64,000 bases of DNA, from positions 1-64,000 of the forward strand of contig NZ_JAUSVK010000001.1 of NCBI RefSeq assembly GCF_030814655.1, read 5' to 3'. The notes beneath the pieces are model-generated. The model was not told the DNA's origin. It did not search any database and saw only the letters and a list, made by a program, of their open reading frames with translations. The stretch is from Labrys monachus (GTDB taxonomy: Bacteria; Pseudomonadota; Alphaproteobacteria; Rhizobiales; Labraceae). This document shows, piece after piece, positions 26,477-33,660 of the stretch; the first letter of the stretch is position 1; the number at the start of each line of letters is the position of its first letter. The position numbers and the translations under genes are program-made.

Positions 26477-27460
26477 ATGGCGACACGATTGAACTGGGGG
26501 ATTCTCGGCACGGGCTGGATTGCGGATCTCTTCGTCAGGGACCTGCAGCTGACCGGCCACACGGTCGCTGCCGTCGGCTCGCGCAGCCAGGCGGGCGCCG
26601 ACCGCTTCGCCGGGACGTTCGGCATCCCCAACGCCCATGCGAGCTACAGAGCCCTGTGCGAGGATCCCGAGGTCGACCTGATCTATGTCGCGACCCCGCA
26701 CCCGCTGCATGCCGAGAACGCGCTGATGGCCCTGGAGGCCGGCAAGCACGTGCTGGTCGAAAAGCCCTTCACCATCAATGCCGAGGAGGCCCGCCGCGTC
26801 GTCGACCTGGCGGAGGCGCGCAAGCTCGTGGTGCTCGAGGCGATGTGGACCCGCTTCCTGCCGCATATGGTGCGGGTGCGTGAGATTCTCGCCTCCGGCG
26901 TGCTGGGCACGGTCTATTCCGTCATCGCCGACCATACCCGCGACCTGCCGGACGATCCCGCCCATCGTCTCAACGCCCTGGAGCTCGGCGGCGGCGCCCT
27001 GCTCGATCTCGGTATCTATCCGATTTCCTTTGCCTGGGACGTGCTCGGCAAGCCCGAGGAGATCGTCTCCATGGCCCGTTTCAAGCAGACCGGCGCCGAC
27101 GCCGAGATCGCCACCATCTTCCGCCATGCCGGCGGCGGGATGTCGACGACGATTTCGACCAGCGACAATGGCGGGCCGAACGTCGCCCTGGTTCTCGGTA
27201 CCGAGGCGCGGATCGAATTTTCCGCCGTCTGGTACGAGCCGACCTCGTTCCGCGTCATCGACTGCCGCGGCGACGTGCTGGAGACCTTTTCGTCCGACGT
27301 GCCCGGGCGCGGCATGCAGTACCAGGCCGACGAGATCGAGCGGCTGGTGCGCGAAGGCCGGCTCGCCGGGGAGATCCTGCCGCCCGAGGAGACCGTCGGC
27401 ATCATGGTGACGCTCGACACCATCCGCCGGCAGATCGGCCTGCGCTACCCGACGGAATAG
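26477..27460 (+). CDS. Gfo/Idh/MocA family NAD(P)-dependent oxidoreductase
   Basis: 327 residues. The N-terminal Rossmann motif is NWGILGTGWIADLFVRDL, followed by AVGSRSQAGADRFAGTFGIP and the family pattern LIYVATPHPLHAENALMALEAG (in two parts), HVLVEKPFTINAEEA with the conserved EKP. The C-terminal beta-sheet domain contains LGGGALLDLGIYPISFA. These enzymes oxidise or reduce sugars, inositols or related hydroxy compounds. The sequence is closest in pattern to the trans-1,2-dihydrobenzene-diol/xylose dehydrogenase branch, but the substrate is not certain. The start at 26477 follows a purine-rich GGTGGAAGC. Confidence 0.92.
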   Translation: MATRLNWGILGTGWIADLFVRDLQLTGHTVAAVGSRSQAGADRFAGTFGIPNAHASYRALCEDPEVDLIYVATPHPLHAENALMALEAGKHVLVEKPFTINAEEARRVVDLAEARKLVVLEAMWTRFLPHMVRVREILASGVLGTVYSVIADHTRDLPDDPAHRLNALELGGGALLDLGIYPISFAWDVLGKPEEIVSMARFKQTGADAEIATIFRHAGGGMSTTISTSDNGGPNVALVLGTEARIEFSAVWYEPTSFRVIDCRGDVLETFSSDVPGRGMQYQADEIERLVREGRLAGEILPPEETVGIMVTLDTIRRQIGLRYPTE

Positions 27461-27461
27461 G

Positions 27462-27605
27462 CGGCGCTGACTTTGCCAGGCGAGGCGCGACGATGGAGGG
27501 CGATCACCCGATCGCCGTTCCCGGAAACGCAGGGCCTGGTGGAAAGGATGAAGGCGATCGGTGATCGCCTCTCCCATCGCCGCCTATGGGGCGAGGCCGC
27601 TATTG
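27462..27605. repeat. Palindromic element GGCGATCACCCGATCGCC type
   Basis: Begins GCGCTGACTTTGCC, then GAGGGCGATCACCCGATCGCC, GGAAACGCAGGGCCTGG, and AAGGCGATCGGTGATCGCC. It shares its core and end with the elements at 11965 and 26256. The rest of the 27461-27797 gap holds a Gly/Arg-rich stretch without a gene. Confidence 0.7.
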
Positions 27606-27797
27606 CGGGGCGCCGGGAGGGCGAGACGGGCTCCATGCGTGCGCGCTGGCGGGGGGGCCAGGGGGGCGGCCCTTCGCTCGGCTCCAGCCGGAACGGCGGC
27701 GGCGAGCTCTTTGATCCCGGTCAAGCTGCCCGCTTTTTCGCGCGGTATGATTTGATGGTACCGTCAGCGCGCTGAGGGCATTCAAGGAGGGGAAGCG

Positions 27798-28322
27798 ATG
27801 GAGACACTGCAACAATCCTGGCGATGGTTTCTCGTCATCGGCCTTATTTCGGTGGTGGGCGGCCTGTTCGCCCTCATCCATCCGGGCATCGCTTCGCTGG
27901 CGGTGGTTTATTGGGTGGGGTGGCTGTTCCTGGTCCTCGGCGCCGTCCAGCTCATTCAAGCCATGACGGTGAAGGCCTGGGGCGGCTTCTTCGAGGCGGC
28001 GGTGCTCGGCGTCCTCGCTTTGCTGCTCGGCGTCTCCATCCTGCTCGATCCGATCTCCGGCGCGATCTCGCTGACGGCGCTGATCGGCGTGCTGTTCCTG
28101 ATCTACGGCATCGTCAAGGTGATGATCGCCTTCCGCATCCGGCGTTCCGTCAGCTGGATCTGGATGCTGCTGTCCGGCCTGGTCTCGATCCTGCTCGCGG
28201 TGATGATCTTCACCAATTTCCCGTGGTCGGCGCTGTCGCTGCTCGGCATCCTGCTCGGGGTGGAGCTTCTCGCCAACGGTCTCGCGCTGATCTTCACCGG
28301 CCTGGCGCTGCGCTCCGCCTGA
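27798..28322 (+). CDS. HdeD family (DUF308) membrane protein
   Basis: 174 residues with six hydrophobic helices, arranged as three repeats of a two-helix unit with short polar links; the typical opening is WRWFLVIGLISVVGGLFALI and the later pattern GVSILLDPISGAISLTALIG. A textbook AAGGAGG lies seven bases upstream of the ATG. HdeD proteins are linked to acid resistance in enterobacteria, but in alphaproteobacteria the role is not settled. It stands alone, flanked by repeat DNA on both sides. Confidence 0.88.
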   Translation: METLQQSWRWFLVIGLISVVGGLFALIHPGIASLAVVYWVGWLFLVLGAVQLIQAMTVKAWGGFFEAAVLGVLALLLGVSILLDPISGAISLTALIGVLFLIYGIVKVMIAFRIRRSVSWIWMLLSGLVSILLAVMIFTNFPWSALSLLGILLGVELLANGLALIFTGLALRSA

Positions 28323-28346
28323 CGGGACGGTTTGAGGATGACACCG

Positions 28347-28450
28347 TCATCCCCGGCGAGCGCAGCGAGGGAAAGGGATCCATGGGCCGGGACCCCGCCC
28401 TATGGCATGGATCCTCTTCCCTCGCCGCTGCGCGGCTCGCCGAGGATGAC
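28347..28450. repeat. Long inverted repeat GTCATCCCCGGCGAGCGCAG type
   Basis: The left arm GTCATCCCCGGCGAGCGCAG continues into GGGATCCATG. The right arm is CATGGATCCTCTTCCCTCGC and closes with GCCGAGGATGAC. The pair spans about 100 bases and sits between convergent genes, where it may terminate both. No protein is encoded. Confidence 0.7.
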
Positions 28451-28505
28451 GGGTGTTTTCAGCCCGTCCCGCTCCGCCCGACGGGCGGTTTCGTCCGTTC
28501 GGCCT

Positions 28506-29177
28506 TCAGTTCATGCCGCAGCATTTCTTGTATTTCCTGCCCGATCCGCAGGGGCAGGGATCGTTGCGCCCGACGCGGCCGGCGGCCGCGGCGAAGGGCG
28601 CCGGGGGAGCAGCCTCGCCCCGGCGCGCCGCGTTGAGGCGGTCGACATAGGGGCCGATCGCGTCATGGGCGGCGAGGGTGAGGCGCTCGATCTTCTTCGG
28701 CGGGAGCGTGCTTTTGTCGCTGCTGATCTCGATCAGCTCCATGAGGCCGCGATAGGCGCCGGCGACCTCCGGCCTGCCATTGCCATAGACCGTGCCGTAG
28801 AGCTCGGGCCGCAGCATCAGGGCCAGCTCGAAGCCTTCCATCCAGATTTCCCACAGAACCTCGTCGGTCCGCGGGTCCTCCATCAGCATCGGCTCGCAGC
28901 GCCGGGAAGGACTGTCGAGGATTTCGGCGACGTGATTGTAGTAGCGCATGATCAGGTCGAGCACCTCGCGGGCCTGGGCCTCGGAGGTGAAGACGGGCTC
29001 CTCGTTCTCCTCGCTGCGGCCCCAGACGACCGGCAGCCATTCGCTCGGCAGCACCGGTTCGGGGCAGAGGAGGACGCCGGTGAGAAAGCCGTCCAGCTGC
29101 GAGAGCATCAACACATCGTCGTCGAGCGCCATCAGGGCCTCGTCGAGACGCTCGAGATCGGGGAAGAAAACGGCCAT
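28506..29177 (-). CDS. YecA/UPF0149 family protein with C-terminal SEC-C motif
   Basis: 223 residues. The N-terminal two-thirds follow the YecA/UPF0149 pattern (MALDDDVLMLSQLDGFLTGV, a WLPVVWG segment and the region around DEVLWEIWMEGFELAL). The C-terminus is a SEC-C zinc motif, GRNDPCPCGSGRKYKKCCG, identical in pattern to the SecA tail. Proteins of this type bind ribosomes or SecA-like partners, and a role as a ribosome-associated factor is known for YecA in E. coli. The start ATG has a purine-rich upstream sequence. It is divergent from the MFS gene. Confidence 0.9.
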   Translation of the reverse strand: MAVFFPDLERLDEALMALDDDVLMLSQLDGFLTGVLLCPEPVLPSEWLPVVWGRSEENEEPVFTSEAQAREVLDLIMRYYNHVAEILDSPSRRCEPMLMEDPRTDEVLWEIWMEGFELALMLRPELYGTVYGNGRPEVAGAYRGLMELIEISSDKSTLPPKKIERLTLAAHDAIGPYVDRLNAARRGEAAPPAPFAAAAGRVGRNDPCPCGSGRKYKKCCGMN

Positions 29178-29392
29178 GCCGGCTCCGTCGGGCCACTGGG
29201 AAACGATAAGCGATTGTCCTCCCGAAAGGGGTGTGCGCGCAAGGCGCCAAGAGCCGCGGCCGGCCTCGGGAGCCGATCCCGATTGCCGCCGCGGAAATTC
29301 CGCATGGACATCCCCGCCGCAGGATGCAATCGCAACGCTTTGCGCCGCAGCGTGCGATTGCCGAGAAAGATGTCCTGTTCCGTGATTTCCCG

Positions 29393-30622
29393 ATGACCGA
29401 CCTTCCTTCGCCGCGGGCCGGCGCTTTCCGCCACGCCGGCTTTACGCGCTACTGGCTCGCGCGCTTCCTCGGCAGCTTCTCCGCCCAGATCGTCGGCGTC
29501 GCGGTCGGCTGGCAGGTCTACGACCTGACGCGCAACCCCTTCGACCTCGGCCTCGTCGGCCTGATGCAGTTCCTGCCGGCCCTCCTCCTCGTGCTGGTGA
29601 CCGGCACGGTCGCCGACCGCTTCGACCGCGTCGCCATCATGACGGGCTGCATCGCCGGAGAGGGGCTCTGCGCCCTGGCGCTGCTGGCGTTCACCCTGTC
29701 CGGCGGACAGGCCGCGGTGCCGATCTTCGCCACGCTGGTGGTGCTCGGCACGCTGCGCGCCTTTTTCGGCCCGGCGCAGCAATCGCTGATGGCCAACCTC
29801 GTGCCGGCCGAGGACCTCGCCGACGCCATCGCCTGGAGCACCACCTCCTGGCAGGTCTCGACCGTCCTCGGGCCGGTCGCGGGCGGCCTTCTCTACGGCC
29901 TGTCGGCCGGCACCGCCTATGGCACGGCGCTGGCGTTGCTCGCTGGCTCCGCCGCCCTGGCGGCCGCCGTCGCTTCGCCGCCCCGCAGCGCCCGCAGCGA
30001 GAAGCCGAGCTTCGAGGCGATGCTCGCCGGCATCCGCTACATCCGCAAGGAGAAGATCGTGCTCGGCGCCATCTCCTTCGACCTCTTCGCCGTGCTGCTC
30101 GGCGGCGCCACGGCGCTGCTGCCGGTCTATGCCCGCGACATCCTCGCCGTCGGCCCCTGGGGGCTCGGCCTGCTGCGCGCGGCGCCCGGCATCGGCGCGA
30201 TCGTCGTGGCCGGCCTGCTGCTGCGCCGCCCGATCCGCGACCATGCCGGCCGGATCATGTTCGCCTGCGTGGCGCTGTTCGGCCTGTCCACCGCGGTGTT
30301 CGGCGCTTCCGGCGCGGTCTGGCTGTCGGTGGCGGCGCTTGCGCTGATGGGCGGCTTCGACATGGTGAGCGTCTATGTGCGCGAGACGCTGATCCAGCTG
30401 TGGACGCCGGATGCGGTGCGGGGGCGGGTGAATGCCGTCAACCAGGTGTTCGTCGGGGCGTCGAACGAGCTCGGCGAGTTCCGCGCCGGCCTTTCGGCGG
30501 GGCTGTTCGGCGCCGTGCCCGCCGTCATCCTCGGCGGCGCGGCGACGATCGCCGTGGCCGGGCTGTGGTGGCTGTGGTTTCCCGAGCTGCGCCGGGCGCG
30601 CCATCTCGACGGCAGGACGTGA
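29393..30622 (+). CDS. MFS exporter, EntS-like (TMS12, DHA3 type)
   Basis: 409 residues with about 12 hydrophobic helices. The N-terminal pattern FRHAGFTRYWLARFLGSFSA (with QIVGVAVGWQVYDLTRNPF after it) and the loop GTVADRFDRVAIM match the enterobactin-exporter branch of DHA3. The second half has ARDILAVGPWGLGLLRAAPG. It would export a siderophore or hydrophobic drug by proton antiport, and the substrate is unknown. The start at 29393 is chosen because upstream in-frame sequence is not hydrophobic. It precedes the hydroquinone reductase gene by 87 bases. Confidence 0.85.
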   Translation: MTDLPSPRAGAFRHAGFTRYWLARFLGSFSAQIVGVAVGWQVYDLTRNPFDLGLVGLMQFLPALLLVLVTGTVADRFDRVAIMTGCIAGEGLCALALLAFTLSGGQAAVPIFATLVVLGTLRAFFGPAQQSLMANLVPAEDLADAIAWSTTSWQVSTVLGPVAGGLLYGLSAGTAYGTALALLAGSAALAAAVASPPRSARSEKPSFEAMLAGIRYIRKEKIVLGAISFDLFAVLLGGATALLPVYARDILAVGPWGLGLLRAAPGIGAIVVAGLLLRRPIRDHAGRIMFACVALFGLSTAVFGASGAVWLSVAALALMGGFDMVSVYVRETLIQLWTPDAVRGRVNAVNQVFVGASNELGEFRAGLSAGLFGAVPAVILGGAATIAVAGLWWLWFPELRRARHLDGRT

Positions 30623-30709
30623 CGAGGAGGCGGAGCCTTCGACATGGGAGCGCCGTTGTCGTAGGAGGATGGCGGGCCCTTCGGGGCGCGCCGAAGAAGA
30701 GGGTTTCCC

Positions 30710-31693
30710 ATGCTCGTGGACGGCAAATGGACTTCCGACTGGCACCCCGTGCAGGCCACGGACGAGAAAGGCGGTTTCGTCCGGCAGACATCCTCGTTCC
30801 GCAACTGGGTGACGCCGGACGGCGCGCCGGGGCCGACGGGCGAGGGTGGATTCGAGGCCGAGGCCGGCCGCTACCATCTCTATGTCGCGCTGATCTGCCC
30901 CTGGGCCTCGCGCACGCTGATCGGGCGCCAGGTCAAGGGCCTCGCCGAGACGATCTCCGTCTCGATCGTCGAGCCCGCGATGACCGACCAGGGCTGGCGC
31001 TTCGGCCTCTATCCCGGCGCCGTGCCGGACACCGTGAACGGCGCCACCTATATGCACGAAATCTATACGCGGGCCGATCCGCACTTCACCGGCCGCGCCA
31101 CCGTGCCGGTGCTCTGGGACAAGCGGCGCGGCACCATCGTCAACAATGAATCCGCCGACATCCTGCGCATGATGAACAGCGGCTTCGGCGCGCTCGCCAC
31201 CAAGGCGGTCGACCTCTATCCCGAGGACCTGCGCCCCGGCATCGACGCCCTCAACGCCGCCATCTATCCGCGGCTGAACAACGGCGTCTACCGCGCCGGC
31301 TTCGCCACCACGCAGGGCGCCTATGAGGAGGCCTTCGCCGACGTCTTCGGCATGCTCGACGAGCTCGAGCCGCGCCTTGCCGCCGGCGGGCCGCTGCTGT
31401 TCGGCGACCGGCTGACGGAGGCCGACATCCGCCTCTTCGTGACGCTGGTGCGCTTCGACGCCGCCTATCACGGCCTGTTCAAATGCAATCTGCGCCGCCT
31501 CGTCGACTATCCCGCGCTCTCCGCCTTCCTCACCCATATGCTCGACGTGCCCGGCGTCCGCGAGACCGTGAGCATCGACCACATCAAGCGCGGCTATTAT
31601 TCGATCAAGGCGCTCAACCCCAACGGCATCGTGCCGCTCGGCCCGGACCTGCCGGGCCTGGCGCCCGTCAGCCTGGCGCGGAAGGCGTCGTGA
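30710..31693 (+). CDS. Glutathionyl-hydroquinone reductase (xi-class GST, YqjG-like)
   Basis: 327 residues. The catalytic motif CPWA sits at Cys63 in YHLYVALICPWASRTL, after the long N-terminal extension typical of the xi class. The C-terminal helical domain has RLTEADIRLFVTLVRFDAAY and YFKCNL-like segments (HGLFKCNLRRL). These enzymes use glutathione to reduce S-glutathionyl hydroquinones, recycling quinone conjugates. The stop overlaps the start of the downstream hydrolase by four bases (GTGA), so the two are translationally coupled. Together with the upstream exporter the group could handle quinone or xenobiotic stress. Confidence 0.93.
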   Translation: MLVDGKWTSDWHPVQATDEKGGFVRQTSSFRNWVTPDGAPGPTGEGGFEAEAGRYHLYVALICPWASRTLIGRQVKGLAETISVSIVEPAMTDQGWRFGLYPGAVPDTVNGATYMHEIYTRADPHFTGRATVPVLWDKRRGTIVNNESADILRMMNSGFGALATKAVDLYPEDLRPGIDALNAAIYPRLNNGVYRAGFATTQGAYEEAFADVFGMLDELEPRLAAGGPLLFGDRLTEADIRLFVTLVRFDAAYHGLFKCNLRRLVDYPALSAFLTHMLDVPGVRETVSIDHIKRGYYSIKALNPNGIVPLGPDLPGLAPVSLARKAS

Positions 31694-32322
31694 GCGGCAT
31701 GGCTGGCGAAAGCCTCGTCATCCTCTTCCATGGCGTCGCCGCCTTCGGCCACGACCTCGCGCCGCTGCGCGAAGCCCTGCGGCAATCGCTTCCGCGTGCG
31801 TCTTTCGCCGCGCCGAATGCGCCGTTTCCCTTCGCGCACGGCCCCGGCCGGCAATGGTACAGCCAGGACGGCATTTCGGCGGTCAACCGGCCCGCCCGCG
31901 TCGCGGCGGCCCGTCCCGCCTTCGACGACCTGCTCCGCGACATCCTCGAAGACCGCGACTTCGACCGCCGTCTCGACCGCGTGGCGCTGGTCGGCTTCTC
32001 GCAGGGTGCGATCATGGTGCTCGACGCGCTCGCCTCCGGGCGCTGGCCGGTCGCCGCCGTCGTCGCCTTTTCGGGCCGCCTGTCGTCGCCGCCGCCGTTG
32101 GCGCCTTCCCTGTCGACGTCGCTGCTGCTCGTGCATGGCGTCGCCGATCCCGTCGTTCCGCCGCAGGAAAGCGACCATGCCTTCACGGTGCTGAGAGGAC
32201 TCGGCGTCAGGGTCGAGCGCCGCTTCCTGCCGGGCGTCGGCCATGTCGTCGCGCCCGAAGGCATGGCGCTGGCGACCGCCTTCCTCGATCGGGTGCTGTA
32301 CGGGCGAAGGGCGGAGAGCTGA
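31690..32322 (+). CDS. Phospholipase/carboxylesterase-type alpha/beta hydrolase
   Basis: 210 residues from the GTG at 31690, which overlaps the GST stop as GTGA; ATG at 31699 is a possible alternative. The nucleophile elbow is GFSQGA, with VALV before it. An early oxyanion region LFHGVAAFGHDLAPL is present, and the Asp in LLLVHGVADPVVP and His in PGVGHVV complete the triad. This is the pattern of the COG0400 esterases, which cleave short acyl esters or lysophospholipids. Coupling to a glutathione enzyme suggests a shared detoxification role, which is inference. Confidence 0.88.
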   Translation: MSGMAGESLVILFHGVAAFGHDLAPLREALRQSLPRASFAAPNAPFPFAHGPGRQWYSQDGISAVNRPARVAAARPAFDDLLRDILEDRDFDRRLDRVALVGFSQGAIMVLDALASGRWPVAAVVAFSGRLSSPPPLAPSLSTSLLLVHGVADPVVPPQESDHAFTVLRGLGVRVERRFLPGVGHVVAPEGMALATAFLDRVLYGRRAES

Positions 32323-32340
32323 AGGGGGAGCCCGCCCTCC

Positions 32341-32690
32341 CGGGACCGCAGGCTTCCAGCCTGCATCTTTCCGGCAGACGCAGCGTTTCCAAGGGCAGGC
32401 TGGAAGCCCATATGCGCTAACATAACGGAAATACCCGCCTTCTCCCGGTTCGGGACACCGCATTTCCTTTGGAAATGCTTGGGGTCCCGGCAGGGGGATG
32501 AGGGTCTAAACTTCAACGCAGATAGCTCAATAGTCGCGCTGGAATTACAGAAGTCCAGACCCTCATCCGGCGCTTCGCGCCACCCCCAAGCATTTCCGCA
32601 GGAAATGCGAAGTCCCGCATGGGAGAAGGAAAATCGCGCTATTGTCGGCAAAGTTAGCGCATATGGGCTGGAAGCCTGCGGTCCCAGGGG
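32341..32690. repeat. Nested palindromic element, inverted copy
   Basis: Outer arms CGGGACCGCAGGCTTCCAGC (from 32341) and GCTGGAAGCCTGCGGTCCC (to about 32686). Inner arms GCCCATATGCGCTAACATAA (from 32407) and AAAGTTAGCGCATATGGGCT (to about 32669). Its core is the 5.3-5.5 kb core in reverse orientation: AGTCCAGACCCTCATCCGGC and GAAGTCCCGCATGGGAGAAG. It fills the convergent gap between two genes. Confidence 0.85.
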
Positions 32691-32718
32691 ACGATCGACG
32701 CTTCTTTTTCCACGGCCC

Positions 32719-33573
32719 TCAATTCGCCGCGCGCGGCGCGGCGGCGACGAAGTGGGTGGTGATCAGTTCGATGGCGCCGATCCGGTCGTCCCAGCGGGTC
32801 TCGTTGAGATTGTGCAGGCCGGGATGGCCGAGGCGGAGCGATTTGCCGGCGGCGAAGTCCGGATGGGCGAAATCGTGCTGGTGGAGGACGATCTGCGTGT
32901 TCCGGGGCACGTAGACGCTGCCCATGCGGCCATGGTCGAGGCCGATCGCCTCGGCGCGGTAGCGATAGGTGGTGACGATTTGCTTGCCGCGGCGCCCCTC
33001 GCCGTCGAGCGGCACGATGAACCAGACCTGCTCGTGATATTTGCGCGCCGGGTCCGGCCAGAGGCGCGAGGAGCGGCCGAGGCCGAGCCAGTGCTCGAAG
33101 ACCCGCGCGTCGCGGTCCCCCGCATCCGAGCGCGCCTTGTCGTCGATCGGATGCGGGTCCGGCCCCGGATGGTCCGGCGTGGCCAGATAGGTGAGATATT
33201 CGACGGCGAAGGTGATCTCGACCGGCCGGTCGCCGCCGGCGCCGTCGGCGACGATCGTCCAGGTGCTGACCGGCGGGTCCCGGTCGAGTTCGATGGTGAT
33301 CTCGCCGCCCGCGCCGCCCGTTGCGTCAGGCCAGCCGTCGCGCTCGATGGCGACGAGGCGGATCCTGAACCGGGGCTCGCGGATGTCGGCGGGGACGCCG
33401 CCCGGAAGACCGCCCTGCGCCAGCACGTCGCTCGCGCCGTAGTCGAACACCTGGTAGGTTCGGCGTCCGTCGACCCATAGATACAGTTCGAGCTCGTGAT
33501 CGTGCGTGTTCGCGGCCGAATAATTGGCCGGATACCAGTTCTCGAGCCGGATCCGTACTTGCCTTACGCGCAT
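32719..33573 (-). CDS. Uncharacterised protein with a beta/gamma-crystallin-like C-terminus
   Basis: 284 residues, no signal peptide or membrane segment. The N-terminal part is a beta-rich domain starting VRIRLENWYPANYSAANTHD. The C-terminal quarter has the run GSVYVPRNTQIVLHQHDFAH, PDFAAGKSLRLGHPG, then LHNLNETRWDDRIGAIELI. The last piece resembles the Greek-key motif of beta/gamma-crystallins (N-L-x...-D-R-I-S/G-A-I), which can bind calcium. I find no name for the whole protein. The start at 33573 avoids an Arg-rich upstream stretch. Confidence 0.7.
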   Translation of the reverse strand: MRVRQVRIRLENWYPANYSAANTHDHELELYLWVDGRRTYQVFDYGASDVLAQGGLPGGVPADIREPRFRIRLVAIERDGWPDATGGAGGEITIELDRDPPVSTWTIVADGAGGDRPVEITFAVEYLTYLATPDHPGPDPHPIDDKARSDAGDRDARVFEHWLGLGRSSRLWPDPARKYHEQVWFIVPLDGEGRRGKQIVTTYRYRAEAIGLDHGRMGSVYVPRNTQIVLHQHDFAHPDFAAGKSLRLGHPGLHNLNETRWDDRIGAIELITTHFVAAAPRAAN

Positions 33574-33660
33574 GCCGCTTCCCCGTTGCCGTCGCGGGAT
33601 GCGCCGGAACACGGCGGATATTAAGGATGGCTGGCGTTATTCAGCTGTGATCGCGGACGG

